DNA from: an uncultured Prevotellaceae bacterium
GTDB taxonomy: Bacteria; Bacteroidota; Bacteroidia; Bacteroidales; Bacteroidaceae
Direction: 5' to 3'
Length of the DNA: 64,000 nt
NCBI GenBank assembly: GCA_902761605.1
Contig: CACWLC010000001.1
Location: forward strand, 62,001-126,000
A model generated the notes under the pieces. The model was not told where the DNA came from, ran no database searches, and saw only the letters and a list, made by a program, of their open reading frames with translations. Position numbers and translations under genes: made by a program. The stretch's first letter is position 1, and each line of letters starts with the position of its first letter. This document shows positions 27,889-37,106 of the stretch, piece by piece.

Positions 27889-29190
27889 ATGACGAAATAC
27901 AATACTTATACACTCAAAAATGGTCTGAGGATAATACATCTGCCATCGCCTTCGCAGGTGGTATATTGTGGTTATCAGATAGCAGCAGGAACCAGAAATG
28001 AGTCTTCTGGCGAAGAAGGTATTGCTCATTTCTGTGAGCACATGACCTTCAAAGGTACTGAGCGCCGCAATGCCATTCAGATTATTAATGCCCTTGAGGG
28101 TGTTGGTGGAGAACTCAATGCCTTCACCAACAAGGAAGATACAGTATTCTATGCCGCCATTTCAAAGGAGCACTTTTCACAGGCTGTGGATATCCTTACA
28201 GATATCGTATTCCACAGCCAATACCCACAACACGAGATAGAAAAGGAAGTAGAGGTAATCTGCGATGAAATCGAGAGTTATAACGATTCTCCAGCAGAGC
28301 TTATCTACGATGATTTCGAGAATATCATCTTCGAGGGACATCCTCTAGGACATAATATTCTTGGAAACGCAGAACAGCTTCGTACCTACACTACTGAAGA
28401 CGCCCTTCGATTTGTTCGTCGCAACTATCGCACGAATAATGCCATCTTTTTTGCATACGGAGACGTAGACTTCGCAAAGATTTGTAAGAGTGTAGAGTGT
28501 AGAACAGATAGTGTAGAGTGTAGAGTTGAGAATGTAGAGTTTGCTACCGCTGCAGAAATCTCCTGCGGAGCGGTAGCACGCTCCAGCTCTGCTGGCTTGC
28601 TACCAGAGGGACGCAAGAACTCTAAACTCTACACTCTCAACTCTCAACTAATAGTCCGCCAACTCAGCACCCATCAGTCTCATGTGATGCTCGGCACTCG
28701 TGCCTACGATATCCATCATCCTATGCGTATTCCACTCTACCTCCTTAATAATATATTAGGTGGCCCTGGGATGAATGCACGACTCAATATTTCACTTAGA
28801 GAACGTAATGGTCTGGTTTATACCGTTGAGAGTACGATGGTGAGCTATAGCGATACTGGCATCTGGTGTATCTACTTTGGTTGTGACTCTCATGATATCA
28901 AAAGATGCCTCAAGCTTGTTCGTCGCGAACTCGATAAGATGATGCAGAAGCCATTAAGTGCCAGCCAGCTTCGTAATGCCAAGCGTCAACTGAAGGGTCA
29001 GATTGCCATTGCATGCGATAATCGTGAACAGTTTGCCTTAGACTTTGGAAAGAGTTTTCTGCATTATGGTTGGGAGAAGGATATCACCCATCTCTATGAG
29101 AGCATAGACAAAGTTACTGCTGAAGACATACAAAAAGTGGCAAACGAATTGTTTGCCACAAATATGCTTACTACACTTATCTACAAGTAG
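27889..29190 (+). CDS. M16-family zinc peptidase (pitrilysin/processing-peptidase type) with repeat insertion
   Basis: 433 residues, no signal peptide. The inverted zinc motif HFCEH (47-51) and the downstream Glu segment (EVEVICDEIE, 120-129) identify an active M16 subunit; RNGLVYTVES-like residues later match the second half. Residues about 200-254 are unlike M16 proteins: they are encoded by heptamer repeats around a palindromic core (28487-28650). This lies in the linker between the two halves, and the family sequence resumes at THQSHVMLGTRAYD. The frame stays open, so the protein is probably functional. It converges on the next gene with a 2-bp gap. Confidence 0.9.
   Translation: MTKYNTYTLKNGLRIIHLPSPSQVVYCGYQIAAGTRNESSGEEGIAHFCEHMTFKGTERRNAIQIINALEGVGGELNAFTNKEDTVFYAAISKEHFSQAVDILTDIVFHSQYPQHEIEKEVEVICDEIESYNDSPAELIYDDFENIIFEGHPLGHNILGNAEQLRTYTTEDALRFVRRNYRTNNAIFFAYGDVDFAKICKSVECRTDSVECRVENVEFATAAEISCGAVARSSSAGLLPEGRKNSKLYTLNSQLIVRQLSTHQSHVMLGTRAYDIHHPMRIPLYLLNNILGGPGMNARLNISLRERNGLVYTVESTMVSYSDTGIWCIYFGCDSHDIKRCLKLVRRELDKMMQKPLSASQLRNAKRQLKGQIAIACDNREQFALDFGKSFLHYGWEKDITHLYESIDKVTAEDIQKVANELFATNMLTTLIYK
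28487..28650. mobile_element. Palindromic repeat element inserted in-frame in the M16 gene
   Basis: Eight consecutive 7-mers (AGAGTGT-like, 28487-28542) lead into a 75-bp core with inverted copies of GCTACC (GCTACCGCT at 28543, AGCGGTAGC at 28569, TGCTACC at 28598). About five complementary 7-mers (AACTCTA-like, 28618-28650) follow. The arms can pair to form a long hairpin. This resembles a REP- or MITE-like element; no transposase is encoded. Confidence 0.75.
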
Positions 29191-29192
29191 GA

Positions 29193-32100
29193 TTATTTCA
29201 CGATTTCATCGTGAGTTATGTAGTTCCTGTCCTTAGGTAATGACTCAGGAGTTATAACAAACTTCTTGCCACCTTCGAGATTCAAAGTCACCTTCTGGAA
29301 TCTTGGGGCAGAGAGCATATACCTATCTGTTACAGGACAAACAGGATAGAATCCCATCGAAGAGAACACATACCAAGCAGACATCTGACCAGCATCGTCA
29401 TTACCAGAGAGACCACCTGGGGTATCGTTGTATTCTGTATCGAGGATATGGGTCACACGCTCAATTGTCTTATCTCTTTTCCCGATGAAATCGTACAAAT
29501 AGGCTATCTGATGGCAGGGTTCGTTGCCATGCCAGTAGCGTCCCTCTGTAAACATCGAGTCGAGTTTTGCTTCAAACTTCGCAGATCCACCAAGCATCTC
29601 TATCAGCCCCTCGACATTCTGAGGAACATACCAGGTATAATGGCATGTTGCTCCTTCTGTGATATATGGTTTACGATGAACAAAATCGAGATTATCCTCA
29701 AACTTTCCATTATCATATTTCCTTTTTGAGATTTTCTTTGGAGCATGACGACCATCACAATAGCCAGTCTTTGGATTAATGACATTTCGCCAGTTCTCAG
29801 AACGAGTCATCAGCTGATTGTAGTCATCTGTCTTTCCCAACGCTTTTGCCATCTGAGCTACAGCAAAGTCGTCGAAGGCATATTCGAGAGTACGAGATGT
29901 CTGTTCATCCTGATGGAAAGCTTCTTTCACTCCATCCTCCAAGGGGATATAGCCATATTTCAGATAACTCTCAAGAGCTCTGCGTCCCATACCGTTCTTA
30001 TAGTCTTCAAAAGAGGCGGGTGTCTCAAAGGCGTTCTTACGCATACCCTCATAGGCCTTTTCTGCGTTGAAATCGCGGATTCCTTTGATATAAGCATCAG
30101 CCAAGACCACACTACAATGATCACCAATCATTGCTGCTGTATAGGAGTTCCAGCAAGGGAAGATAGGTAACCACCCACCCTCTTCATACATCGTAACTAA
30201 TGACTGCATCATATCTGCAGATTGCTTTGGAGCGATGATATTATATAGCGGATGAACAGCCCTATAAGTGTCCCACATAGAAAAATCGCCATAATAGGTT
30301 CTGTATTGTTGAGGGGTAATGATAGTGCCATCAGCAAACCTAGGATATGCTCCATCAACATCGCTCATCTCTCGTGGAAGGAAAGAAGCACGGTATAATG
30401 CTCCATAGAACTGATTCACACGGGCAACATCAGTATCCTCCACATCGATGGCATGAAGACGCTCTATCCATTGTAAGGCGACTAACTTCATCATACTGTC
30501 AAAGGTATGGGCCTCAGCCTCGAAGGCAAAGTTGCGTTCTGTTCCTGACTTTGTAGTAAACGATGTGGCAGCTTTGAGGATAATGGGCACATTGGCCTTG
30601 CCATTGAAAGTGAACCATGCGCAAAGGCTATCACAGCCAAAATCCTCGATTTTATCGTAAGCCTGGAGCAAGTAATGGCCACTGAAACCAGCTGTCTCAC
30701 CCCATCCCTGATAGATACGATGAGCAGGATTATAGCCATATATTATCTTGTCCATAGAGTCAATCTCCAAGTATCCCTCGCCCTCATCGCTATTATGATT
30801 AAGGACGATGTGCACAGGACCATCCTGTTCTGGTGTTATACGGAAGATTGCAGTATGACTTAATCCTGTAACCTCTATCTTCAGATGCTCCTGAGGCAGA
30901 CGTACTGCATAATAGTGAGGATGGGATATCTCTGCCTGATGTGAGAAAGGAGTAGCACGTTCCTCTGGTTTCAGCCGCAGTTTCCCACCAAGCGCTGCCA
31001 AGGTAAACGATCCATAATCCTGAGTACAGCCACCTACAATCCAATGGCTATTACGAATGCCCTGAAAGAGCGAATCAGTATAATAATAAGGTGCAATACA
31101 TTTCTTCTCTGTATCACGAGTCTGAGGAGTCCAGAAATTCTGGCCATTAGGCGAGAGGACTGCAGGAAGAGTCTGTCCATGTTCCTCTGAGCCTTTGCCG
31201 AAGAGCCCTGCAGTCTTGGTATTTGCAGGTGCAGTACCCACCATAGTATTCAGAGCACACAGCTGCCGAAGGTGTTCATAATAATGTATCCGCTCAGCAA
31301 CCTTTTGCTTCAGCTCTTCCCAACGATAGAAATTCTGAGAAGGGGAATAACCCATCTTCGCAGGTTTCTCGTTATGCAGTAATTGCACAAGCACATCGCC
31401 CTGTGCATTCCGATAGAAAATCATCTGGAGATTAGCTGCCATAGGAAGGATTTCATCCATGATTCCACAAATCTTCCCATTTATTTCTTTGCTCTTTTCG
31501 CTCAGATCCAGTCCTATAAGTGTCAACAGGCGATATAGGTTCGAGTCGTGTCCAAAGCGCAAATCCGCTCCCTTCTTTCCAGAAGCAATCGCAGCATCAG
31601 CCTCAGCCTCTATCCTTTGCCAGAGAGAGAGAGCACTACGGGCTGGGATACCCTCATTCTGAATCAAGTCGCCATGAACAATCGTCATACTCTCATTATT
31701 CTTATCATAAACAGCCTGAAACTCCTCTGGAGTGAAGATATCATAGAGAGAGACATCGAGTTCTACATCCTGCATATCAGATGCTATCGTATGGAGTTCC
31801 ATCAGCAGCTTCGCAGGATCATCAACCTTCGAAGGATCGATAAAGAGTGCTTTGATAAACCTGTCCGTAGAAATCCTAAGAGGCAGGACTGTCCGATTCT
31901 CCAATGCCTTTTCTTCTGGCGAGGTATATGCAATCCAAGCCATATCAGCAGAATCGGTGATAGACTCCAGATCCTTGTGACCAGACAGATTCCCTAGCGC
32001 CTCCAAGAAAGCCAACATACTGCTTCTACATCTTCCAACCACAGTACTATGAGCTGTAATATCAGCATCGGAGGTAAAAAGCTGGGGGAAGTTTTGATAC

Positions 32101-32510
32101 ATCCTGCTGGCGATACCTCGATGCTGGCGAGCTCCAAGGGCTGTAAGTTTTCCACCATTTCCTTTGGCATCCTTCCATATCTTTGCCAAACGCTTACGAA
32201 CACTCTTACCCAACTTCGTAAGATTCTTCTGGTCCTCGAAATGCTTATTCACCCAGATATACCTATTATCATTAGTGAGCCAACGAGACCCATGTCGCCC
32301 ATAATGAGATATGTAAAACGGCTCATAACCCTCTGGGGCAGATTTAATATCAGGCGCGACATCACCCGACTCTACAGGATAAGCATAATATACCCCACCC
32401 ATTTTCTCGTACTGGGCATGTAAAGGTAAAAAGGTAAAAAGGTAAAAAGGTAAAATTATCGCTACCCGCCTTAATACCATATTCATACTTTTCTTTACCA
32501 TATTTTTCAT
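29193..32510 (-). CDS. Bifunctional histidine phosphatase / GH92 alpha-mannosidase fusion
   Basis: 1105 residues, secreted. Signal peptide to about residue 33 (FLPLHAQ). Residues about 35-415 form a branch-2 histidine phosphatase: RHGSR at 72-76, a second Arg region GRCRSSMLAFLEAL, and the catalytic HD at 321-322. From about residue 435 to the end is a GH92 domain: N-terminal beta-sandwich with SHWIVGGCTQDYG, then the (alpha/alpha)6 part with GDHCSVVLADAY, the acid motif GNEP followed by HQIAYLYDF, and the base motif GNDDAGQMSAW. Ordinary GH92 proteins are about 750 residues, so the extra length is the phosphatase. GH92 enzymes are calcium-dependent exo-alpha-mannosidases. Third gene of an operon with GH92 and a sensor kinase. 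Substrate unknown; phosphorylated mannose glycans or inositol phosphates are possible. Confidence 0.88.
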   Translation of the reverse strand: MKNMVKKSMNMVLRRVAIILPFYLFTFLPLHAQYEKMGGVYYAYPVESGDVAPDIKSAPEGYEPFYISHYGRHGSRWLTNDNRYIWVNKHFEDQKNLTKLGKSVRKRLAKIWKDAKGNGGKLTALGARQHRGIASRMYQNFPQLFTSDADITAHSTVVGRCRSSMLAFLEALGNLSGHKDLESITDSADMAWIAYTSPEEKALENRTVLPLRISTDRFIKALFIDPSKVDDPAKLLMELHTIASDMQDVELDVSLYDIFTPEEFQAVYDKNNESMTIVHGDLIQNEGIPARSALSLWQRIEAEADAAIASGKKGADLRFGHDSNLYRLLTLIGLDLSEKSKEINGKICGIMDEILPMAANLQMIFYRNAQGDVLVQLLHNEKPAKMGYSPSQNFYRWEELKQKVAERIHYYEHLRQLCALNTMVGTAPANTKTAGLFGKGSEEHGQTLPAVLSPNGQNFWTPQTRDTEKKCIAPYYYTDSLFQGIRNSHWIVGGCTQDYGSFTLAALGGKLRLKPEERATPFSHQAEISHPHYYAVRLPQEHLKIEVTGLSHTAIFRITPEQDGPVHIVLNHNSDEGEGYLEIDSMDKIIYGYNPAHRIYQGWGETAGFSGHYLLQAYDKIEDFGCDSLCAWFTFNGKANVPIILKAATSFTTKSGTERNFAFEAEAHTFDSMMKLVALQWIERLHAIDVEDTDVARVNQFYGALYRASFLPREMSDVDGAYPRFADGTIITPQQYRTYYGDFSMWDTYRAVHPLYNIIAPKQSADMMQSLVTMYEEGGWLPIFPCWNSYTAAMIGDHCSVVLADAYIKGIRDFNAEKAYEGMRKNAFETPASFEDYKNGMGRRALESYLKYGYIPLEDGVKEAFHQDEQTSRTLEYAFDDFAVAQMAKALGKTDDYNQLMTRSENWRNVINPKTGYCDGRHAPKKISKRKYDNGKFEDNLDFVHRKPYITEGATCHYTWYVPQNVEGLIEMLGGSAKFEAKLDSMFTEGRYWHGNEPCHQIAYLYDFIGKRDKTIERVTHILDTEYNDTPGGLSGNDDAGQMSAWYVFSSMGFYPVCPVTDRYMLSAPRFQKVTLNLEGGKKFVITPESLPKDRNYITHDEIVK
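32420..32455. repeat. 8-bp tandem tract inside the phosphatase/GH92 signal-peptide codons
   Basis: About four octamers (GGTAAAAA on the plus strand) encode ILPFYLFTFLPL, the hydrophobic core of the signal peptide. Because 8 is not a multiple of 3, a change of copy number would shift the reading frame. Confidence 0.92.
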
Positions 32511-32525
32511 ATCTTTCTTGTATCT

Positions 32526-34430
32526 CTATTTTCTTAGTAGTTCAAATATAAAGCGTGAGCCTTGTGTATATTTTGTATCAAGCCACAGATCGCCTCCCAT
32601 ACGCTGTGCTATGGAACGAGCCACAGTCAACCCTATACCTGTGCCATCGGCAAAATCGTCGAGTTGCACGAACTCCTCGAAGACATGATCAGCCTGATCA
32701 GCAGAGATTCCGATACCCGTATCCTCAACAATAAAACGTAAATGATTCTCAGTATACTCCGTTTTGAGAGTAATGCTACCTTCGTATGTAAACTTAACTG
32801 CATTTTCCAGTATCTGTGAGAGAGCACGAATAGCATAAAGTTCATTTGTAATAAGTGCTACAGAGTCAGTTGGCTGATTACTGATGATCTCAAACTTCAC
32901 TTTCGAGTCAGCATTTTCAGGAAGGGTGTGCTGACTGATTCCTGACTGAACTATTGCCTGTTCCATAATCATCTTAACATCCGTTTTATCACTTCGCTCA
33001 ATGATAGCCTCACTGCTGATATCGCTAAGCTCAAGCATACGATCCACAAGTTTTGTGATACGATCTGTGTTCTCCTCCACACGTTCTTGTATGTCGGCCT
33101 TCTCACTTTCAGGCAGATCTATGCCAGGTGTTGTCAGAATCTGTGTGAATCCAGAGAGGATATTTAGTGGCGTACGAATCTCATGGGATATATTACGAAC
33201 GAACTCTGTCTTCATCTTCGACGATGCTTTCGCCTTCTCATTGGCAATTCGAAGTTCTTCACTCACTTTCTTATGCCCGATAGCTGTACGCCAACCATAA
33301 AGAAGCAACAACAGAAGAGCCACCATAATAGACGAGGCGGCAATAACCATATACAGGAACTTTGATTGCTGCTGTTCCATTTTCAGTTCATCAACCTGAA
33401 ACAGCGTATTCAACTCATCGAGATGCTGGCGGGCATCACGTCCGAACAGAGAATCTTTTTCATGATAAAGTCGCTGATAGATACGAGCTGCTTCATCACC
33501 CCTGCCCAACATCATTAGTGCCTGAGCCCTGACTTCGCTGGTGTGATCGTCCTTATCTTTTGTCATCATACTGACGCTATCCGTATATAGCACAGCATTG
33601 GCAGCATCGCCAGATGCCAAAAAGAATCGGGCCTGCATCTTATAATAATGGTGTAAGCTAAGTGAGGTCTTAACCAGATGGGCATGATGCCCAGCAGTAT
33701 CAAGAGCCATTTTTGCATCCTCGAGTTTCTTCTGTCCTATGAAGGCAGCTGCACGAGCCAGATAATAGGCATTATAACATTCGTGTACCTCTGGCTTCTC
33801 TAACTTTCCTACCTTTTTATGAAGGAACTCAAGCCACTCCTCTGTCACCCTGAGTTCCTGATCATATGCCTTGTCATAGTCATAGGCCTTTGCCATACGA
33901 TAATAGATATTGCTCAGCGAACTGATATCGTCGTCTTCATCCTTCATCAGTTCGGCATAGCGCTGAAGGGCATCTACTGCCGGCTCTGTCTGTTTCATGT
34001 TCAGATAGATGACACCAATCTGTTTATATGCCATCGCACGGCCTAAAGTATTTTCTCGTTTCTTGGCATCATCGAGCATACGCTGTGTCTCATGCAAAGC
34101 TAACTGCAACTTACCCATAGAACATAAAGCATTTGCTTTAAGCTGCCAGGTACGGTAATAGTTATCCCATTGAGTTTGCCCATAAAACCACGTCATCTGG
34201 ATTTCAGCCTCATCGGCAAGTTCCTTTGTCATAGAAGAATTCTTAAGGGTAACTATTTTCTTCCATCGTGCAAGGCCTTCTTTTTCTATATCACCTAATC
34301 GTTGCCAATGGGCAATTTGTCCATCAATCTCTGCAAGGGCCGCCTTTGCAAGACCCTTGCTCTCTGTATGGTTAGCATACATCACAATGCACCATGTCAG
34401 AAAGATTAAGATAGTCGATATTCGTTTCAT
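32526..34430 (-). CDS. TPR-domain sensor histidine kinase without receiver domain
   Basis: 634 residues. Signal peptide (MKRISTILIFLTWCIVMYA), a periplasmic helical region with tetratricopeptide-like repeats (about 25-345), one membrane helix (358-380), then HisKA with H416 in NISHEIRTPLN and a HATPase domain with NAVKF, DTGIGI and GTGIGL motifs. No receiver or DNA-binding domain is fused, and no response-regulator gene is adjacent. The start codon overlaps the stop of the preceding GH92 gene by one base, so translation is coupled. It lies between two GH92 genes and may sense products of their activity (inference). Confidence 0.92.
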   Translation of the reverse strand: MKRISTILIFLTWCIVMYANHTESKGLAKAALAEIDGQIAHWQRLGDIEKEGLARWKKIVTLKNSSMTKELADEAEIQMTWFYGQTQWDNYYRTWQLKANALCSMGKLQLALHETQRMLDDAKKRENTLGRAMAYKQIGVIYLNMKQTEPAVDALQRYAELMKDEDDDISSLSNIYYRMAKAYDYDKAYDQELRVTEEWLEFLHKKVGKLEKPEVHECYNAYYLARAAAFIGQKKLEDAKMALDTAGHHAHLVKTSLSLHHYYKMQARFFLASGDAANAVLYTDSVSMMTKDKDDHTSEVRAQALMMLGRGDEAARIYQRLYHEKDSLFGRDARQHLDELNTLFQVDELKMEQQQSKFLYMVIAASSIMVALLLLLLYGWRTAIGHKKVSEELRIANEKAKASSKMKTEFVRNISHEIRTPLNILSGFTQILTTPGIDLPESEKADIQERVEENTDRITKLVDRMLELSDISSEAIIERSDKTDVKMIMEQAIVQSGISQHTLPENADSKVKFEIISNQPTDSVALITNELYAIRALSQILENAVKFTYEGSITLKTEYTENHLRFIVEDTGIGISADQADHVFEEFVQLDDFADGTGIGLTVARSIAQRMGGDLWLDTKYTQGSRFIFELLRK

Positions 34431-37102
34431 TACTCTATATTCCAGTCTATTCCTAATGGATTATTTCGCATTTCCAAGACAAGAGGCATGTCGTCGTCTT
34501 GTTTTATCCACATCTCAGTACGATCGATATCTGCCTGAACGTGTATGGTGACATCCGATTCGTCTATTATTCGCCAGGTGATGCAATCATAAATGAAATA
34601 TCCTTTCTCCTTAAGGTCCTTGAATGCTTTGCGGGAGATAAAGGCGAATGTACCTTTTGATTTATAGACAAGGCCATCAGAGGGGATATCCCAACAGAAT
34701 CCGTTAGCATTTTCCACGATAGAACGAGCGATTTTATATGTAGCCTCCTTGCAAGTGACGATAAGCGTATCTCCTACCCAACCATAAGTCAAAGGCCAGG
34801 TGCGATACTGCTTATTGAGAGTGAAGGTTATGGCTGTCTTTTCATTCCCAGGCTGGGAATAATTGGTTCCCAAGGTGGGAAGGTTTTGTTCCCAGGCTGG
34901 GAATATTTCTTTAGCTACTTTCTTACTCTTTGGGGATAAGTAGAATACCAGTTCTCCCCCACCCATCAGGTCTGAGTGTTCAAGGCGGGCATCGCTTAAC
35001 AGTTTGCCATTAAGCGTCACTTTCTCGAAATGTGTACCTTTGCCCTTAATGATACCTCGAATCGACTTTCCGTTAGATAATAGCAGTGTCCATTCTGGAA
35101 TCAGCGGGGCATGCAGGAGATAGTAGCTCCGACCTGCATTAGGATATAGTCCCATCATGTGGAAAGCAAGCCAGGAAGACATTGCTCCACTATCGTCGTT
35201 GCCAGGCAATCCGTCTGGTTTGTCAGTATAGTTCTCTGTTATAATCTGACGAACACAATCTGATGTCAAGTCAGGCCTTCCAATCCAATGATACAGACAA
35301 GGCGTGAGGAAGGAAGGCTCATTGCCCACATTATATCTCTTGCGATCAAAGAACATATCAAGTCGTTTCCTGAAAGTCTCCTCACCTCCACAGGCTTCGA
35401 TGAGTCCTGGCACATCGTGAGGGATACTGAGCGAATATTCAGCCGAAAGAGCTTCGTAGAAGAATGTGCTCCACCAAGGGAGATACCAAGGAGCCACCTT
35501 TGTGATAGGGGTATAAGGTATCAGAGGATGATACACCTTAGATTTGCCCCAAGGCACAGAGTCGAGCCATCGTCCTTGTGCATCCTTTGGCATGATATAT
35601 CCCTTCACATCATCCCACTCATAATCAGAACGCCAGAGATTCCTCCAACTCTGAGATTGCTTCAGATATCTGTCATAGATATCCATACGTCCTAATCCTT
35701 TGGCAACCAAAGCAATACAGTAATCATTGTATGCGTATTCGATAGTCCTCGTTCCTGCACGATCGATGCCGTATGGGATATATCCAAGTTCAAGATATTC
35801 CTTCAGTCCGCCTCGTCCGTGTTTCTCGTGATCAGCACCAGGATCAACTTCTGCATCTTTCAGCATCGCCTCAAGGGCATAGTCATAATCGATACCCTCA
35901 ATACCTTTTGCAAAAGCATCAGCAATAACGACCTCTGCATTTGAGCCACCTTGGGTTCTTCCGTTGCAGTCACCACTACGGGCATCGGGCATGTATCCCT
36001 CTCGTTTGTAGATATTCAGGAGAGAGTTGACAATATCTGCCTCTCGCTTAGGGTCAAGCAAAGTGATAAGTGGCGAAGAAGAACGATAAGTGTCCCAGAT
36101 AGCGTAATAGTCATCATAGTAGGGCTTTTCTGTCCATTTTGGATTCTCTCCACTCTTATCCACTGGCATAATCATAGTGTGATAAAGGGCAGTATAGAAC
36201 ATTCGTTTCTGAACCTCTGTACCACTAATCTGCACACGACTCAGCACCTTCTCCCAACTTTCTCTTAATAGCCCAAGCTGTGTATCAAAATCACAGTCCG
36301 GTATATTCCGTTTCGCCTGCTGCTCACTTACATACGATATTCCCACCTTAATATTAACCTCACAGGGTGCCTGTCCCCATGTGAGGCTCAGGCTCTCTCC
36401 GCCCTTTTTGGGGGTGGGGTCAAATGCTTTATCGCTTATGAGACAGAAATATACAGTATAAGCATCACCGTTATTCCACCCTCCACGAATACGAGTATAT
36501 CCTCTTACCTCATGATCATTGACCACCTCAACTTCACCACCAACAAACTGCTGTTGCTCTCTGCGATCAGGAATTGGATTCTTACCTAGATAGTGCGAGG
36601 AGTCTATTAAGAGGTGAGGGGTGAGGGGTGAGAGGTTAGAGATATCCTGTGCTGGATAATGAATTCTATAGAAGGCGCATCGCTCTGATGATGTTATCTC
36701 AGTACGGATACCACTCTCGAAAGTCGTTGCGTAATATCCAAGCTCTAATTCTTCTGAGATACGTTTTTGCTCATAATCATATCTCTCACCACTCACCTCT
36801 AACTTCTCACCACTAAAAGGTTGAATGAGGATATTTCCATATTTCTGTCCTCCACCCGTACCGCTTACGTGAGTTTGCGAGAAGCCCGTTACCACCTCTG
36901 GCATAGGAGCCCATCCAGCATTAGGCTTTATGGTACAATCCGGACCTGGCTTACACATGCTGAAAGGCATCGAAGGTCCTGGGAACGTTCTTCCAACTCC
37001 CTCGCTTCCGATACGAGGGTCGACATACTTCCAAACCTGCGAAAAACAAGTCATTGGAGCCAATATCAGGCTGGCGGTTAGTATAATTTGTTTCAGTTTC
37101 AT
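34430..37102 (-). CDS. GH92 family alpha-mannosidase
   Basis: 890 residues from the ATG at 37102; an upstream TTG would lie inside the promoter. Signal peptide MKLKQIILTASLILAPMTCFS. GH92 begins at VDPRIGSEGVGRTFPGPSMPF. The catalytic acid motif is VGNEP and the base motif GLPGNDDSGAMSSW. The segment after GNEP (SFLTPCLYHW) departs from the His-containing sequence of many alpha-1,2 enzymes, so linkage preference may differ from its partner. A C-terminal beta-rich extension follows the GH92 core and carries a 22-bp-period repeat (34845-34910). First gene of the operon with the sensor kinase. Confidence 0.9.
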   Translation of the reverse strand: MKLKQIILTASLILAPMTCFSQVWKYVDPRIGSEGVGRTFPGPSMPFSMCKPGPDCTIKPNAGWAPMPEVVTGFSQTHVSGTGGGQKYGNILIQPFSGEKLEVSGERYDYEQKRISEELELGYYATTFESGIRTEITSSERCAFYRIHYPAQDISNLSPLTPHLLIDSSHYLGKNPIPDRREQQQFVGGEVEVVNDHEVRGYTRIRGGWNNGDAYTVYFCLISDKAFDPTPKKGGESLSLTWGQAPCEVNIKVGISYVSEQQAKRNIPDCDFDTQLGLLRESWEKVLSRVQISGTEVQKRMFYTALYHTMIMPVDKSGENPKWTEKPYYDDYYAIWDTYRSSSPLITLLDPKREADIVNSLLNIYKREGYMPDARSGDCNGRTQGGSNAEVVIADAFAKGIEGIDYDYALEAMLKDAEVDPGADHEKHGRGGLKEYLELGYIPYGIDRAGTRTIEYAYNDYCIALVAKGLGRMDIYDRYLKQSQSWRNLWRSDYEWDDVKGYIMPKDAQGRWLDSVPWGKSKVYHPLIPYTPITKVAPWYLPWWSTFFYEALSAEYSLSIPHDVPGLIEACGGEETFRKRLDMFFDRKRYNVGNEPSFLTPCLYHWIGRPDLTSDCVRQIITENYTDKPDGLPGNDDSGAMSSWLAFHMMGLYPNAGRSYYLLHAPLIPEWTLLLSNGKSIRGIIKGKGTHFEKVTLNGKLLSDARLEHSDLMGGGELVFYLSPKSKKVAKEIFPAWEQNLPTLGTNYSQPGNEKTAITFTLNKQYRTWPLTYGWVGDTLIVTCKEATYKIARSIVENANGFCWDIPSDGLVYKSKGTFAFISRKAFKDLKEKGYFIYDCITWRIIDESDVTIHVQADIDRTEMWIKQDDDMPLVLEMRNNPLGIDWNIE
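34845..34910. repeat. Three palindromes at 22-bp period inside the GH92 gene
   Basis: TTCCCAGGCTGGGAA at 34845, TTCCCAAGGTGGGAA at 34867 and TTCCCAGGCTGGGAA at 34889. Three 22-bp units make 66 bp, so exactly 22 residues (IFPAWEQNLPTLGTNYSQPG region) are added in frame. Confidence 0.93.
36611..36641. repeat. 7-bp tandem tract (GAGGTGA type) in the GH92 gene
   Basis: Four heptamers, GAGGTGA, GGGGTGA, GGGGTGA, GAGGTTA, encode the NLSPLTPHLL stretch. Confidence 0.85.
36784..36818. repeat. Second 7-bp tract (TCTCACC type) in the GH92 gene
   Basis: Heptamers TCTCACC, ACTCACC, TCTAACT, TCTCACC, ACTAAAA encode part of FSGEKLEVSGER. This is the complement of the 36611 heptamer family. Confidence 0.8.
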
Positions 37103-37106
37103 GCTG

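Noticed and set aside
27781-28041. N-terminal extension of the PfkB kinase
   Set aside because: It covers the octamer tract, both divergent promoters and part of the M16 gene; PfkB homology begins at 27780.
29199-29213. CACGAT-TTC-ATCGTG hairpin as terminator between M16 and the phosphatase/GH92 gene
   Set aside because: Only a 6-bp stem, no T-run on either strand, and it lies within coding sequence.
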